Shown piece by piece: positions 35,201-42,917 of a stretch of 64,000 bases of DNA. Origin of the DNA: Desulfuromonas sp. CSMB_57 (GTDB lineage: Bacteria; Desulfobacterota; Desulfuromonadia; Desulfuromonadales; Syntrophotaleaceae). The translations under genes were made by a program, and so were the position numbers. The stretch is taken from positions 62,001 to 126,000 of the forward strand of contig NZ_JAFCIY020000006.1 in assembly GCF_020194955.2 (NCBI RefSeq). Direction: 5' to 3'. The notes under the pieces were generated by a model. The model was not told the DNA's origin. It saw nothing but the letters and a program-made list of their open reading frames with translations, and searched no databases. The first letter of the stretch is position 1, and each line of letters starts with the position of its first letter.

Positions 35201-35245
35201 CAAAAAAAACCGTCGGAATAAGGATGATCCTTGTTCCGACGGTTT
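35201..35245 (-). terminator. Strong rho-independent terminator after pectate-lyase-like gene B
   Basis: AAACCGTCGGAA (35207-35218) pairs perfectly with TTCCGACGGTTT (35234-35245), extended by AAGGA/TCCTT around a TGA loop with one mismatch between. On the minus strand the hairpin is followed by eight T residues (complement of 35202-35209). It ends the riboswitch-controlled gene B transcript. Confidence 0.93.
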
Positions 35246-35280
35246 AAGATTAATCCATAACCCAAGCTTTTGCAGGGCTG

Positions 35281-37092
35281 CTACCGGCCTTCCACCTCCG
35301 CCGCCATCTTATGCAGGACTTCCTCGATGTTGGTATAGCCGTTTCCGCTGCTATCCACATTGGGATTAGCCGGGATGGTGAAGGTCCGCTTGGTTGCCGT
35401 CAGGTTCGGCCAACCGCCGACTTCACTCGTGCTGTTGATGATCTTGCCGTTGCGGTTGCGGACATGCCCGACAATCCGGGTATCGACGGGGTCCCGATCC
35501 ACCGGGCGGGCTCCGGCCGAAGCCAATACCCGGCTTTCCACTTCACTGCTGGTACGCAGCACCAGGGATTTATGCCAAATGGGGCGACTGGTGACGAGGT
35601 AGGAAGTACTGGTGTGTCCGCTGCCCGGTGCCTTGTTGTCATTAAAATATACCTTGGTGCCGGAAACGGCGCTGCTTTCCACCTTGATGCCGGCGGCACC
35701 GGTTTTGGTGTTGGGACCGGCGATGAACATATTGCCCTCGGCACTGACGATGTTCGGGCCGTTGTTGGAACCGATGGACATGAAGTTACCGTACGCCGCG
35801 CCGGCATTATAAAACAGGTTGTTGACCACCACAGCGGTAACGTCCCCTTTCAGACGTGGGTTACGGTCGTTGTTGTGGGCAAAAAGATTGCCTACCAGGG
35901 TGATATCCCGGGCGCCTTCACCCAGCAGCAGACCCATGGAATGGGAGCCTTCGGGATGAATGGATGAATGCAGCGCCTCGCTGAGCAGGTTGTTGCTGAA
36001 GGTTATGTTTTTGAGGGCATACCAGGTGCTCATGTTTTCGTCCACCGCCCAGGAGGCGCTGACATGATCGACCACAACGTTATAGGCATTGGGTCCGAGC
36101 ACCTGCAGAGCATCGCGATTGGAGGGGCTAGGTCCGGAAGAGGAATCGCCGGGACGGATGCGGATATGTTGCACCAAAACATCGTTGGTCGTGATGCGCA
36201 TGCCGGCGCCGCGCAGGTTGATGCCGGGCGAGGGAGCCGTCTGGCCGGCGATGGTCACATAGGGCTTGCTGACGTTCAGGTCCGAAGCCAAATTGATGGT
36301 ACCGCCGACTTCGAAAACAATGATCCGGGCACCGCTGGTATCGATAGCGGCCCGCAGGGAACCGGCACCGCTGTCGTTGAGGTTGGTCACCTTGATGACC
36401 TGTCCGCCCCGTCCCGCCTTGGTTTCCGTGCCGTGGCCCATGGCGCCGGGAAACACGGGCAGATACCCCAGGCTGCTGGTGCTGGTCGAAGTCGAGCTGG
36501 TGCTGGTGGAAGTCGGGGTAGTGCTGGTACTCGTGCTTGTAGAGGTAGAGGTAGAGGTAGAGGTAGAGGTAGAGGTAGAGGTGCTGGTGGTGGTTGCCTT
36601 GTCGTTGTCGACAATGGTCACCGTCGCGCTGGTGATGCTGCCCAGAGTGGCGCCGCCGGTTGGATTCCCAAGGGAGACATTAAAGGTTTCATTGCCTTCG
36701 ACCAGTTTATCGTCCACGATGCTGATGCTCTTTACCTTCTGGGTTTCCCCATTGGCAAACTTCAGTGTGGTCCAACTGAAACCGCTGTAATCGGCGGGCG
36801 TACTGGCGGTACCCGCCAGGGTGCGGATATCGACAGTGACCGCCCCTGAAGACCCGTTAACTCGCTTAACAATGATGTCGACCTTCCCGGCCCCTTCGTT
36901 GACGGAATAGGTGCTGGCGGAAAATTCAAACTTTCCCGGGTTGACGGTGGTTGTGGATGTCGTCGTTGTTTTCACAATCCTGGTCCAAGCATGGACCGAG
37001 CCGATATTGAACAGCGGAATCAAAACCAAAAGTCCCAAAGAAAATTTCAACCATTGCCAGTTTTTAAAATATTGGTTTGGATTTTTTTTCAT
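35281..37092 (-). CDS. Secreted Calx-beta / Thr-Ser linker / pectate-lyase-like protein B
   Basis: A 603-residue exported protein in three parts: a signal peptide (hydrophobic about 15-35), a Calx-beta domain (about 52-165, with FSASTYSVNEGAGKVDIIVK and DDKLVEGNETFNVSL), a low-complexity Thr-Ser linker (about 166-208), and a pectate-lyase-like beta-helix (about 210-603) closely similar to protein A (GAMGHGTETKAGRGGQ, TIAGQTAPSPGINLRGAG). It should be a cell-surface or matrix protein binding or cleaving polysaccharide. No PEP-CTERM or LPXTG tail is present. It has its own regulatory leader: a sigma-54 promoter, a c-di-GMP-I riboswitch and a terminator upstream, plus a strong terminator downstream, so it is a single-gene unit under c-di-GMP control. 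The Shine-Dalgarno is AGAGGAAACG. Confidence 0.88.
   Translation of the reverse strand: MKKNPNQYFKNWQWLKFSLGLLVLIPLFNIGSVHAWTRIVKTTTTSTTTVNPGKFEFSASTYSVNEGAGKVDIIVKRVNGSSGAVTVDIRTLAGTASTPADYSGFSWTTLKFANGETQKVKSISIVDDKLVEGNETFNVSLGNPTGGATLGSITSATVTIVDNDKATTTSTSTSTSTSTSTSTSTSTSTSTTPTSTSTSSTSTSTSSLGYLPVFPGAMGHGTETKAGRGGQVIKVTNLNDSGAGSLRAAIDTSGARIIVFEVGGTINLASDLNVSKPYVTIAGQTAPSPGINLRGAGMRITTNDVLVQHIRIRPGDSSSGPSPSNRDALQVLGPNAYNVVVDHVSASWAVDENMSTWYALKNITFSNNLLSEALHSSIHPEGSHSMGLLLGEGARDITLVGNLFAHNNDRNPRLKGDVTAVVVNNLFYNAGAAYGNFMSIGSNNGPNIVSAEGNMFIAGPNTKTGAAGIKVESSAVSGTKVYFNDNKAPGSGHTSTSYLVTSRPIWHKSLVLRTSSEVESRVLASAGARPVDRDPVDTRIVGHVRNRNGKIINSTSEVGGWPNLTATKRTFTIPANPNVDSSGNGYTNIEEVLHKMAAEVEGR
36539..36580. 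repeat. Perfect hexanucleotide tandem repeat (GTAGAG)x7
   Basis: Seven uninterrupted GTAGAG units on the plus strand encode (Ser-Thr)7 on the minus strand, within a longer degenerate Ser-Thr tract from about 36465 to 36600. A 6-nt unit keeps the frame, so slippage would change linker length without breaking the gene. Confidence 0.95.
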
Positions 37093-37130
37093 CGTTTCCT
37101 CTTTTAGGTGTTTTTTAAAAGCCCAAAAAC

Positions 37131-37160
37131 AAAGCCTTTCCCGGATCCAAGAAAGGCTTT
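37131..37160 (-). terminator. Intrinsic terminator (expression platform) in the leader of gene B
   Basis: AAAGCCTTTC and GAAAGGCTTT form a 10-bp stem around a 10-nt loop. On the minus strand it is followed by GTTTTTGGGCTTTT. It lies between the c-di-GMP aptamer and the ATG of gene B. Its minus-strand 3' arm contains GGCTTTG, perfectly complementary to CAAAGCC in the aptamer core, which offers an alternative pairing. Confidence 0.8.
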
Positions 37161-37203
37161 TTCAGATCAATCCTGTCATATTTCATCCCCATGAAAATAA
37201 TAA

Positions 37204-37280
37204 CAGTTTCGGCAACCCGGCTGTCCAAGGACATGGACCCGCGGCTTTGCGTCATCAGATTGCTCTGACTTTGCCCTTTT
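37204..37280 (-). promoter_or_regulatory. Cyclic-di-GMP-I (GEMM-I) riboswitch aptamer
   Basis: On the minus strand the leader shows, in order, the GEMM-I elements: AAGGGCAAA, a TCAGA-GCAA-TCTGA hairpin with a GNRA loop, the nearly invariant GACGCAAAGCC, a second hairpin containing GTCC...GGAC, and AGCCGGGTTGCCGA. This matches the RF01051 layout known from Vibrio Vc2 and many Geobacter leaders. It should bind c-di-GMP and control read-through of the terminator at 37131-37160 into the Calx-beta/pectate-lyase-like gene. Whether ligand turns the gene on or off cannot be settled by reading. Confidence 0.9.
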
Positions 37281-37430
37281 CGAAATAATTATTAACTTTT
37301 TAAATCATGGCTGAGTCCCTTTCAACGGTGGAGGAAAAGTGATAATTAGAATTTCTATTTGGCCCATCCTCCTGCTGAGATAACGCAATCAATAAAACAT
37401 TCAGCAAATTTCTTTTACTGCCCTTCTAAT

Positions 37431-37447
37431 AGCAATGCCTGTGCCAA
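37431..37447 (-). promoter_or_regulatory. Sigma-54 (RpoN) promoter for gene B
   Basis: On the minus strand TTGGCACAGGCATTGCT matches the -24/-12 consensus (TTGGCAC-N5-TTGCT) with the required 12-base offset between GG and GC. Transcription would start near 37420, about 140 bases before the riboswitch and 330 bases before the ATG. An enhancer-binding protein would be required; none is encoded nearby. Confidence 0.75.
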
Positions 37448-37592
37448 GGAAGCTAACCCCCTATAAAAGTGAAATATTTTCATATTATTGGAGAAATTTT
37501 ACTATATTTTTAAATTATATTTCTTTATTTTTTAAGAATTTTTAAAATGGTAGAAATGTCAGAAGATATGACATACATATAATTTCAAAAAG

Positions 37593-37838
37593 TTAGTATT
37601 GACTTGGTGAAATTGTAACGCTTTGGAGACGTGCCCAATTTTCGGTTTTGCCGTCCATGGCATGGTGAAACTTGACATGAAAATACAAGCCATCTTTTAA
37701 TCTTTTGAGTTTTCGAGCTATTCCTAGCGCAGCAATGGGTCGGTCCGGCAGTGAAAAGACCAACCCCCAGGGACAAGAACTGCCCTCTCTGTCGTGATTT
37801 GCCGACGGATGACTCCCTTCAGGAGAACCGGGTGGGGC
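37593..37838 (-). pseudogene. Start-less coding remnant, unidentified
   Basis: A frame of 81 sense codons is open between TAA at 37839 and TAA at 37593 with no ATG or GTG start. Its C-terminal 55 residues look protein-like (for example SLPDRPIAALGIARKLKRL and LYFHVKFHHAMDGKTENWAR). The basic turn followed by alternating strands recalls the end of a PilZ domain, but I do not claim this. It lies in an A+T-rich gap of about 900 nt and may be the decayed 3' end of a gene. Confidence 0.35.
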
Positions 37839-37978
37839 TTAAAAGCATCTGAAATCAAATGTATTTTTTTAGGATAAAAAAGAAGTCGAGGAATTGTCGT
37901 GGATTAAGATGTGCAATAGACGGTAACTGTCGGGAAAGAGCGACATTCCAAGCCCGAAAATGCCCCGGGCCCAGGCAC

Positions 37979-38012
37979 AAAAAAACCCTTCTGCCGGTGA
38001 TGACAGAAGGGG
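37979..38012 (-). terminator. Rho-independent terminator after apgM
   Basis: CCCTTCTG (37987-37994) pairs with CAGAAGGG (38005-38012) around a 10-nt loop. On the minus strand it is followed by a run of eight T residues. It begins about 24 bases beyond the stop codon of the phosphoglycerate mutase gene. Confidence 0.9.
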
Positions 38013-38035
38013 CAAAAAATAAACAACGGGGTACA

Positions 38036-39247
38036 TCAGGCGGGACCGTGCACCAACCGCTCCATAAGCCGATGACCTTCCGGCAGATAGCGCCCTGAAG
38101 CGACGGCGGCCCGTTCGTGATAGCCGTCGGCCGGGATCGGATTGCTGAATTCGCCGTCGGAACCATAAAGGATATAGGGCACGGCGTCGCTGGTGTGGGT
38201 ACGCTTGGAAAGAGGCGTTGGATGATCCGGCAGCACCAGCACTCTGAACGGGCCCAGTTTCCGCAAACCCTCCACCATGGTGCCGACCACCAGCCGATCA
38301 AAATCTTCGATGGCTTGAATCTTTTCCGGCAACAGGCCGCCGTGGGAGGCTTCGTCCGGAGCCTCGACGTGCACATAGATATAATCACGGCTGCGCAGGG
38401 CCTCGAGGGCATACTCGGCTTTACCCAAGTAGTTCGTATCGAGATAGCCGGTGGCGCCCGGCACATTGATTACATCGAGCCCGGCATAAATACCGATGCC
38501 CTTGATCAGATCGACGGCCGAAATCACCGCGCCGGAGAGACCGTAGCGGGCGGTAATCGGTTCCATTTGCGGTGCCCGGCCATGTCCCCACAGCCAGATG
38601 GCGTTGGCCGGCTTCTTGCCGGCGGCCAACCGGGCCTGATTGACGGGATGCCCGGCCAGCAAGCGGCGAGCCTTGGCGGCCAGATCCATGAGGACGGGCG
38701 CCCCGTCGCCGGACGGCAGAAAGGCACCGATGGGTTGGCCGCTGATATCGTGTGGGGGCGTGAATTGCAGGTCATCCCGCCCCGCGCGCCAGACCAGCAG
38801 GTGGCGATAGGAAACGCCGGGGAAAAACTCGAACTCCCGGCTGCCCAGGTTTTCCTGTAGAAACAGCAGCAATTGCCTGGCTTCTTCGGTGGTGATGTGG
38901 CCGGCGGAAAAATCCTCCATGATCTCTCCGCAAGGGCCTTCGCCAAGGGTCACCAGATTAAGGCGGAACGCGACATCGGCAGGGCCCAGGGCCACTCCCA
39001 TGCTGGCGGCCTCCAGGGGCGAACGACCGCTGTAGCAAATGCGGGGGTCGTAACCGAAGACCGACAGGTTGGCGACATCGCTGCCCGGGGGAAATCCCGG
39101 CGGGATGGTCTGAGCCAGGCCGATTTCGCCGTCCCGGGCCAAACTGTCCATAGCCGGTGTATGGGCATGTTCGAGAGGGGTTTTCCCATTCAATGCGGCT
39201 ATCGGCTCATCCGCCATGCCGTCCCCCAATAAAACCACGTATTTCAT
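38036..39247 (-). CDS. apgM: Cofactor-independent phosphoglycerate mutase, archaeal (ApgM) type
   Basis: A 403-residue alkaline-phosphatase-superfamily mutase interconverting 3- and 2-phosphoglycerate in glycolysis and gluconeogenesis. It begins MKYVVLLGDGMADEP with the metal-binding aspartate and carries the nucleophilic serine in PPGSDVANLSVFGYDP. Later metal ligands appear in HVEAPDEASHGG and VLVLPDHPTPLSKRTH. The family is also annotated as probable homoserine kinase (ThrH-like) in some genomes, but the length and motifs fit ApgM. The ATG at 39247 follows GAGAGGCTTTA; the longer frame from 39277 is rejected. A good terminator follows. Confidence 0.92.
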   Translation of the reverse strand: MKYVVLLGDGMADEPIAALNGKTPLEHAHTPAMDSLARDGEIGLAQTIPPGFPPGSDVANLSVFGYDPRICYSGRSPLEAASMGVALGPADVAFRLNLVTLGEGPCGEIMEDFSAGHITTEEARQLLLFLQENLGSREFEFFPGVSYRHLLVWRAGRDDLQFTPPHDISGQPIGAFLPSGDGAPVLMDLAAKARRLLAGHPVNQARLAAGKKPANAIWLWGHGRAPQMEPITARYGLSGAVISAVDLIKGIGIYAGLDVINVPGATGYLDTNYLGKAEYALEALRSRDYIYVHVEAPDEASHGGLLPEKIQAIEDFDRLVVGTMVEGLRKLGPFRVLVLPDHPTPLSKRTHTSDAVPYILYGSDGEFSNPIPADGYHERAAVASGRYLPEGHRLMERLVHGPA

Positions 39248-39291
39248 TAAAGCCTCTCTTGAAAAAATTGCGGCCATTCGGCCGGCATCCT

Positions 39292-40179
39292 TTAACCGCG
39301 GGGATGAATCTGCTGGTGCAACTTTTTCAGACGTTCGCGGGTGACATGGGTGTAAATCTGGGTCGTCGAGATGTCGGCATGACCAAGCATGGCCTGCACC
39401 GCGCGCAGATCGGCACCATTGTCCAGCAAATGGGTCGCAAAAGAGTGTCGCAGGGTATGTGGGGTGATGTTTTTGCAGATCCCGGATTCCAGCGCCCGCC
39501 GTTTAATAATCTTCCAGAAGCCCTGACGTGTCAACCCATTACCGGAGCGGTTCAGGAACAGGAACGGTGTCGTTTTATCGCGGGCCAACTGAGGTCGTCC
39601 CTGCGCCAGGTAGACCCGCACTGCCGTGGCGGCGGCTTCACCCATGGGCACGATCCGTTCCTTGCTGCGCTTGCCGAAGGCCATCAGATAGCCGACGTCG
39701 AGCTGCAGGTCCGACAGTTTCAGCCCGACCAGTTCCGAAACCCGCAGGCCGGTGGCGTAGAGAATCTCGAGCATGGCCCGATCCCGTACATCGATCCAAC
39801 GTTCACCGCAGGGCGCCGTAAGCAACTTCTCCACCTCGCGCGGAGACAGGGTGCGCGGCAGCGCCTGCAAGCTTTTGGGGGCCGTAACCAGTTCCGTCGG
39901 ATTGGCCGAGGTCAATCCCTCGTTGAGCAGAAACTTGTGAAACATACGCAGGGAAACCAAGCTCCGGGCGCGGCTGCGAGGCGATAGCCCCCACTCCTTG
40001 AGGCGACCCAGAAAACGCAGCACCAGAGGCGAATTGACGGCCTCCAGGGATTCCAGTTTCTGCTCTTTGAGAAAGGTCACATAGCGGGCCAAATCCCGTC
40101 CGTAGGCATCCAGGGTGTTCCGGGACAGTCCCTTTTCAACTACCAAAAAATTAAGAAAATTATCGAGGGTTTGATCCAT
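39292..40179 (-). CDS. xerD: Site-specific tyrosine recombinase XerD
   Basis: A 295-residue tyrosine recombinase of normal XerD length. The catalytic residues are all present: Arg in YATGLRVSELVGL, Lys in FGKRSKERIVP, His-x-x-Arg in TPHTLRHSFATHLL, His in LGHADISTTQIYTHV and the nucleophile tyrosine in the last of these. With XerC it resolves chromosome dimers at dif during division. It stands between glnD and apgM in a core-genome arrangement with no integrative-element features around it, so a mobile integrase is unlikely. XerC cannot be entirely excluded by eye. The Shine-Dalgarno is weak. Confidence 0.9.
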   Translation of the reverse strand: MDQTLDNFLNFLVVEKGLSRNTLDAYGRDLARYVTFLKEQKLESLEAVNSPLVLRFLGRLKEWGLSPRSRARSLVSLRMFHKFLLNEGLTSANPTELVTAPKSLQALPRTLSPREVEKLLTAPCGERWIDVRDRAMLEILYATGLRVSELVGLKLSDLQLDVGYLMAFGKRSKERIVPMGEAAATAVRVYLAQGRPQLARDKTTPFLFLNRSGNGLTRQGFWKIIKRRALESGICKNITPHTLRHSFATHLLDNGADLRAVQAMLGHADISTTQIYTHVTRERLKKLHQQIHPRG

Positions 40180-40214
40180 ATATATCTGATTTTTTTATAT
40201 TTTTATGGGTAAAA

Positions 40215-42917
40215 TCATTCCTGGTCCAGGCATTTCAGCAAAGCTTCGCGCATTTCTTCCAGACGTTGGGGATCGGTCAATTTGTGGCCGAAAATATCTT
40301 GGATATAGAAGGTATCGGCCACCTGGTCGACCTTGGTGGATATTTTGGCGACCCCGATATACAGGCTCAGATCGCGGAAGGTGCGGGTCATGCGATAGAG
40401 CAGGCCGATTTTGTCGTGCGTATAGATATCCACCACCGTATATTCGGCTGATACCTGATTGTCCACATCGATGCGACTGGAAACCATGGGGTGATGAGGT
40501 TGTCCCCAAAAGACGGGTTTTTTGCGGCGACCGATCAACTCCTCGACCTGGATGCGGCCTTCGAGGATGCCAAGGAGGGTTTCCTCCACCTGCTGCCAGC
40601 GCTGCTCGTCGGCCAGGGGTTGCCCGCCCGTCCCCTGCACCTGAAGGATGTCCAGAGCCGTACCGTCCCGCTGGGTAAAGATCTGGGCGCCGAGGATATT
40701 GAGACCGAAGGCGGCCATGGCGCCGGTGATGCTGGCGAACAGTCCCGGCACGTCACGGGTCACCACCGTGATCTGGTTAAAGGCCCCATCGGGGTCGGTT
40801 TCCACGCGAAAGGTCAGCAACCGGTTGCGGTTTCGCAGAATCAGCCGGGTATGATCGGCGATGACGTCGGACCGGTAGGCCAGCAGATAGCGGGTGCTCA
40901 TCTGCCGCAACCGGTCGCTGATCAGCTTGGCATCGAATTCATCCGCCAGCAGACCGGCCACCTTGCGTTTGCGGTTGCGTACTTTCTCCGATTTCATTTC
41001 CTGCAGGAAATTGCCCCGCTCCAGAACCAGATGAGTTTTTTCATACAATTCCTGCAGCAGCATGCCTTTCCAGCCGGACCAGACATCGGGCCCGACGGCA
41101 CGCAGGTCGGCGAAAGTCAGCAGATAGAGCATCTTCAGGTTTTCGCTCATGCCCATGAGCCGGGCAAATTCGACAATCAGGCGGTCATCGTGCAGATCCC
41201 GGCGCTGGGAGATATGGGCCATCTGCAGGTGATGGCGGACCAGAAACTCAAGGCGACGGCTGTCCTCACGGTTCAGGCCCAGACGCCGGGCGACGGTGGG
41301 CATCAGGTCAGCCCCTTTGTTGCAATGGTCGCGCCCCTCCCCCTTGCCTACATCGTGCAGCAGAATCGCCAACAACAGCAACTCACGCTTTTCGATATCA
41401 TTGGCCACCTGGGTCAATTGGGGCAAATCCTCGGCGTATATCCCCTCCCAAAGCTTACTCAGTTCGGCGATGGCGAACAGAGAATGAATATCCACGGTGT
41501 AGATATGATAGGCGTCATGCTGCACCTTGCAGTAGATGCGCCCGAATTCGGGGATGAAATGATTGAGGAAACGCAGGTGATGCATATCCCGCAGGGATTT
41601 GAGAGGTCCTCGCTGGTCGCGCAGGATATCCATGAAATTGTCGACCATGACGCGGGAACGCCGGATGCGGTCGTTGAGCCGATGCAGATTGTCCCGAATC
41701 AGGGTTTTGATCTGCAGGCTGAGGGAAACCTCATGGATTTGGGCCAGGCGAAAGGCCCGCATCATCATGGCCGGATCGCGTACGAACAGATCTTCTTCGC
41801 GCAGACGCAGTTCGCGCCCCAGGACATAGAACCCTTCGCCGATCTGGCGCACCATGCAAGCGGCTGCCGTGTCCACGGGCGACTCGTCATGCTGCAGCAC
41901 TTTGGCAATCAGGCGCGAGGAGATCTCCTCCACATGGGTGGCGTGGGCATAGTAGTCCTGCATGAACTGTTCGACGGCCAAAGCCCTGCCATCGTCGCAA
42001 TAGCCGAGAAACCGCGCAATCTTTTCCTGCTGATCGAAGCGCAATTGTTCGTTTTTGCCGTTGGACAGATAGTGCAGTTCGTTGCGGATGCGCCACAGGT
42101 AGTCGAAGGCCCGTTCGAATTCGTTCTGCTCCCGCTCGGTTATGATGCCCTTGGCGACCAGGTCGGCCATGGAGCGGCCCTTGAACTTGACCTGGGCAAT
42201 CCAGATGGCTGTATGCAGATCCCGCAGACCGCCCTCGCCTTCCTTGATATTGGGTTCCAGCAGGTAGACCGACGAGCCATAACGGCTCAGTCGTCGGGCA
42301 TTTTCCTCCAGTTTCTGGCGGATATAGACCTTGCTCTGCCAGGCCAGCACTTTGTCCAGCACCATCTTCTCGTATTCCTGGTAGGAGATGGGGTTGCCGA
42401 CCAGAAACCGTGAATCCAGCAGGGCCGTGCGGGCGGTGATGTCCTGCTCGGCGATATCCAGGCAATGCCGGACGTTGCGGATGCTGTAACCGACATCAAG
42501 GCCCAAATCCCACAGCAGGTAGAGCATCCGCTCGCTGAGTTGCTCGGAGAACTCCTTGCCCTTGCCGCTGTAATAAAACATGATGTCGATGTCGGAGCGG
42601 GGATTGAGCTGACTGCGACCGTAGCCGCCCAGAGCGATGAGAGCGCACCAGTTGTGCCCTTTATCGGGCAAATCGCTGGATGCCGCCCGGAACAACACTT
42701 CGATCAAGGTATCCGCCAGCAGGGTCAGATCCGCCACGACCTGCTTTCCGGAAGCCCCCTGGCGGTGGTCGGCCCGGATCAACTCCTGGTAGTGGCGCAA
42801 AAAAGCCCCGGCTCCCTCCAGCAACGCCAGGCGCTGGTCCTGGAAAGAACCGGCACGGGTACCAAACAAGGCGGGAGGGAAATACCCTTCAAGATTCAAA
42901 GCCAGCATGGAGTTCAT
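40215..42917 (-). CDS. glnD: [Protein-PII] uridylyltransferase/uridylyl-removing enzyme GlnD
   Basis: A 900-residue bifunctional nitrogen sensor that uridylylates PII proteins when glutamine is low and deuridylylates them when it is high. Domains in order: nucleotidyltransferase (ALIALGGYGRSQLNPRSDIDIMF, about 91-113), GlnD linker, HD domain (LLLAILLHDVGKGEGRDHC, about 500-518), and two C-terminal ACT domains (VVTRDVPGLFASITGAMAAFG and DIYTHDKIGLLYRMTRTFRD). The length is normal. The start overlaps the amidase stop by ATGA. A very long antisense frame at 40491-42413 is a codon-bias shadow. Confidence 0.96.
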   Translation of the reverse strand: MNSMLALNLEGYFPPALFGTRAGSFQDQRLALLEGAGAFLRHYQELIRADHRQGASGKQVVADLTLLADTLIEVLFRAASSDLPDKGHNWCALIALGGYGRSQLNPRSDIDIMFYYSGKGKEFSEQLSERMLYLLWDLGLDVGYSIRNVRHCLDIAEQDITARTALLDSRFLVGNPISYQEYEKMVLDKVLAWQSKVYIRQKLEENARRLSRYGSSVYLLEPNIKEGEGGLRDLHTAIWIAQVKFKGRSMADLVAKGIITEREQNEFERAFDYLWRIRNELHYLSNGKNEQLRFDQQEKIARFLGYCDDGRALAVEQFMQDYYAHATHVEEISSRLIAKVLQHDESPVDTAAACMVRQIGEGFYVLGRELRLREEDLFVRDPAMMMRAFRLAQIHEVSLSLQIKTLIRDNLHRLNDRIRRSRVMVDNFMDILRDQRGPLKSLRDMHHLRFLNHFIPEFGRIYCKVQHDAYHIYTVDIHSLFAIAELSKLWEGIYAEDLPQLTQVANDIEKRELLLLAILLHDVGKGEGRDHCNKGADLMPTVARRLGLNREDSRRLEFLVRHHLQMAHISQRRDLHDDRLIVEFARLMGMSENLKMLYLLTFADLRAVGPDVWSGWKGMLLQELYEKTHLVLERGNFLQEMKSEKVRNRKRKVAGLLADEFDAKLISDRLRQMSTRYLLAYRSDVIADHTRLILRNRNRLLTFRVETDPDGAFNQITVVTRDVPGLFASITGAMAAFGLNILGAQIFTQRDGTALDILQVQGTGGQPLADEQRWQQVEETLLGILEGRIQVEELIGRRKKPVFWGQPHHPMVSSRIDVDNQVSAEYTVVDIYTHDKIGLLYRMTRTFRDLSLYIGVAKISTKVDQVADTFYIQDIFGHKLTDPQRLEEMREALLKCLDQE

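Noticed and set aside
36465-36600. Short tandem repeats considered as a CRISPR array
   Set aside because: The unit is 6 nt without spacers and encodes an in-frame Ser-Thr linker.
1700-37092. Exosortase/PEP-CTERM system, suggested by the ligase, decarboxylase, carrier and FemAB-like genes
   Set aside because: No eight-helix exosortase gene is present, and none of the exported proteins has a PEP-CTERM tail. The resemblance is limited to the accessory enzymes.
39292-40179. Tyrosine recombinase considered as an integrase of a mobile element
   Set aside because: Length and motifs are XerD-like, the neighbours are housekeeping genes, and there is no tRNA, direct repeat or phage gene nearby.
40491-42413. 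Very long plus-strand frame (640 codons) antisense to glnD, and similar long antisense frames opposite the amidase, mutS, thrC and the radical SAM gene
   Set aside because: They lie wholly inside strongly recognisable genes; their translations are low-complexity and rich in Gln, His, Gly and Arg with no family motifs, as expected from G+C-rich codon bias on the opposite strand.
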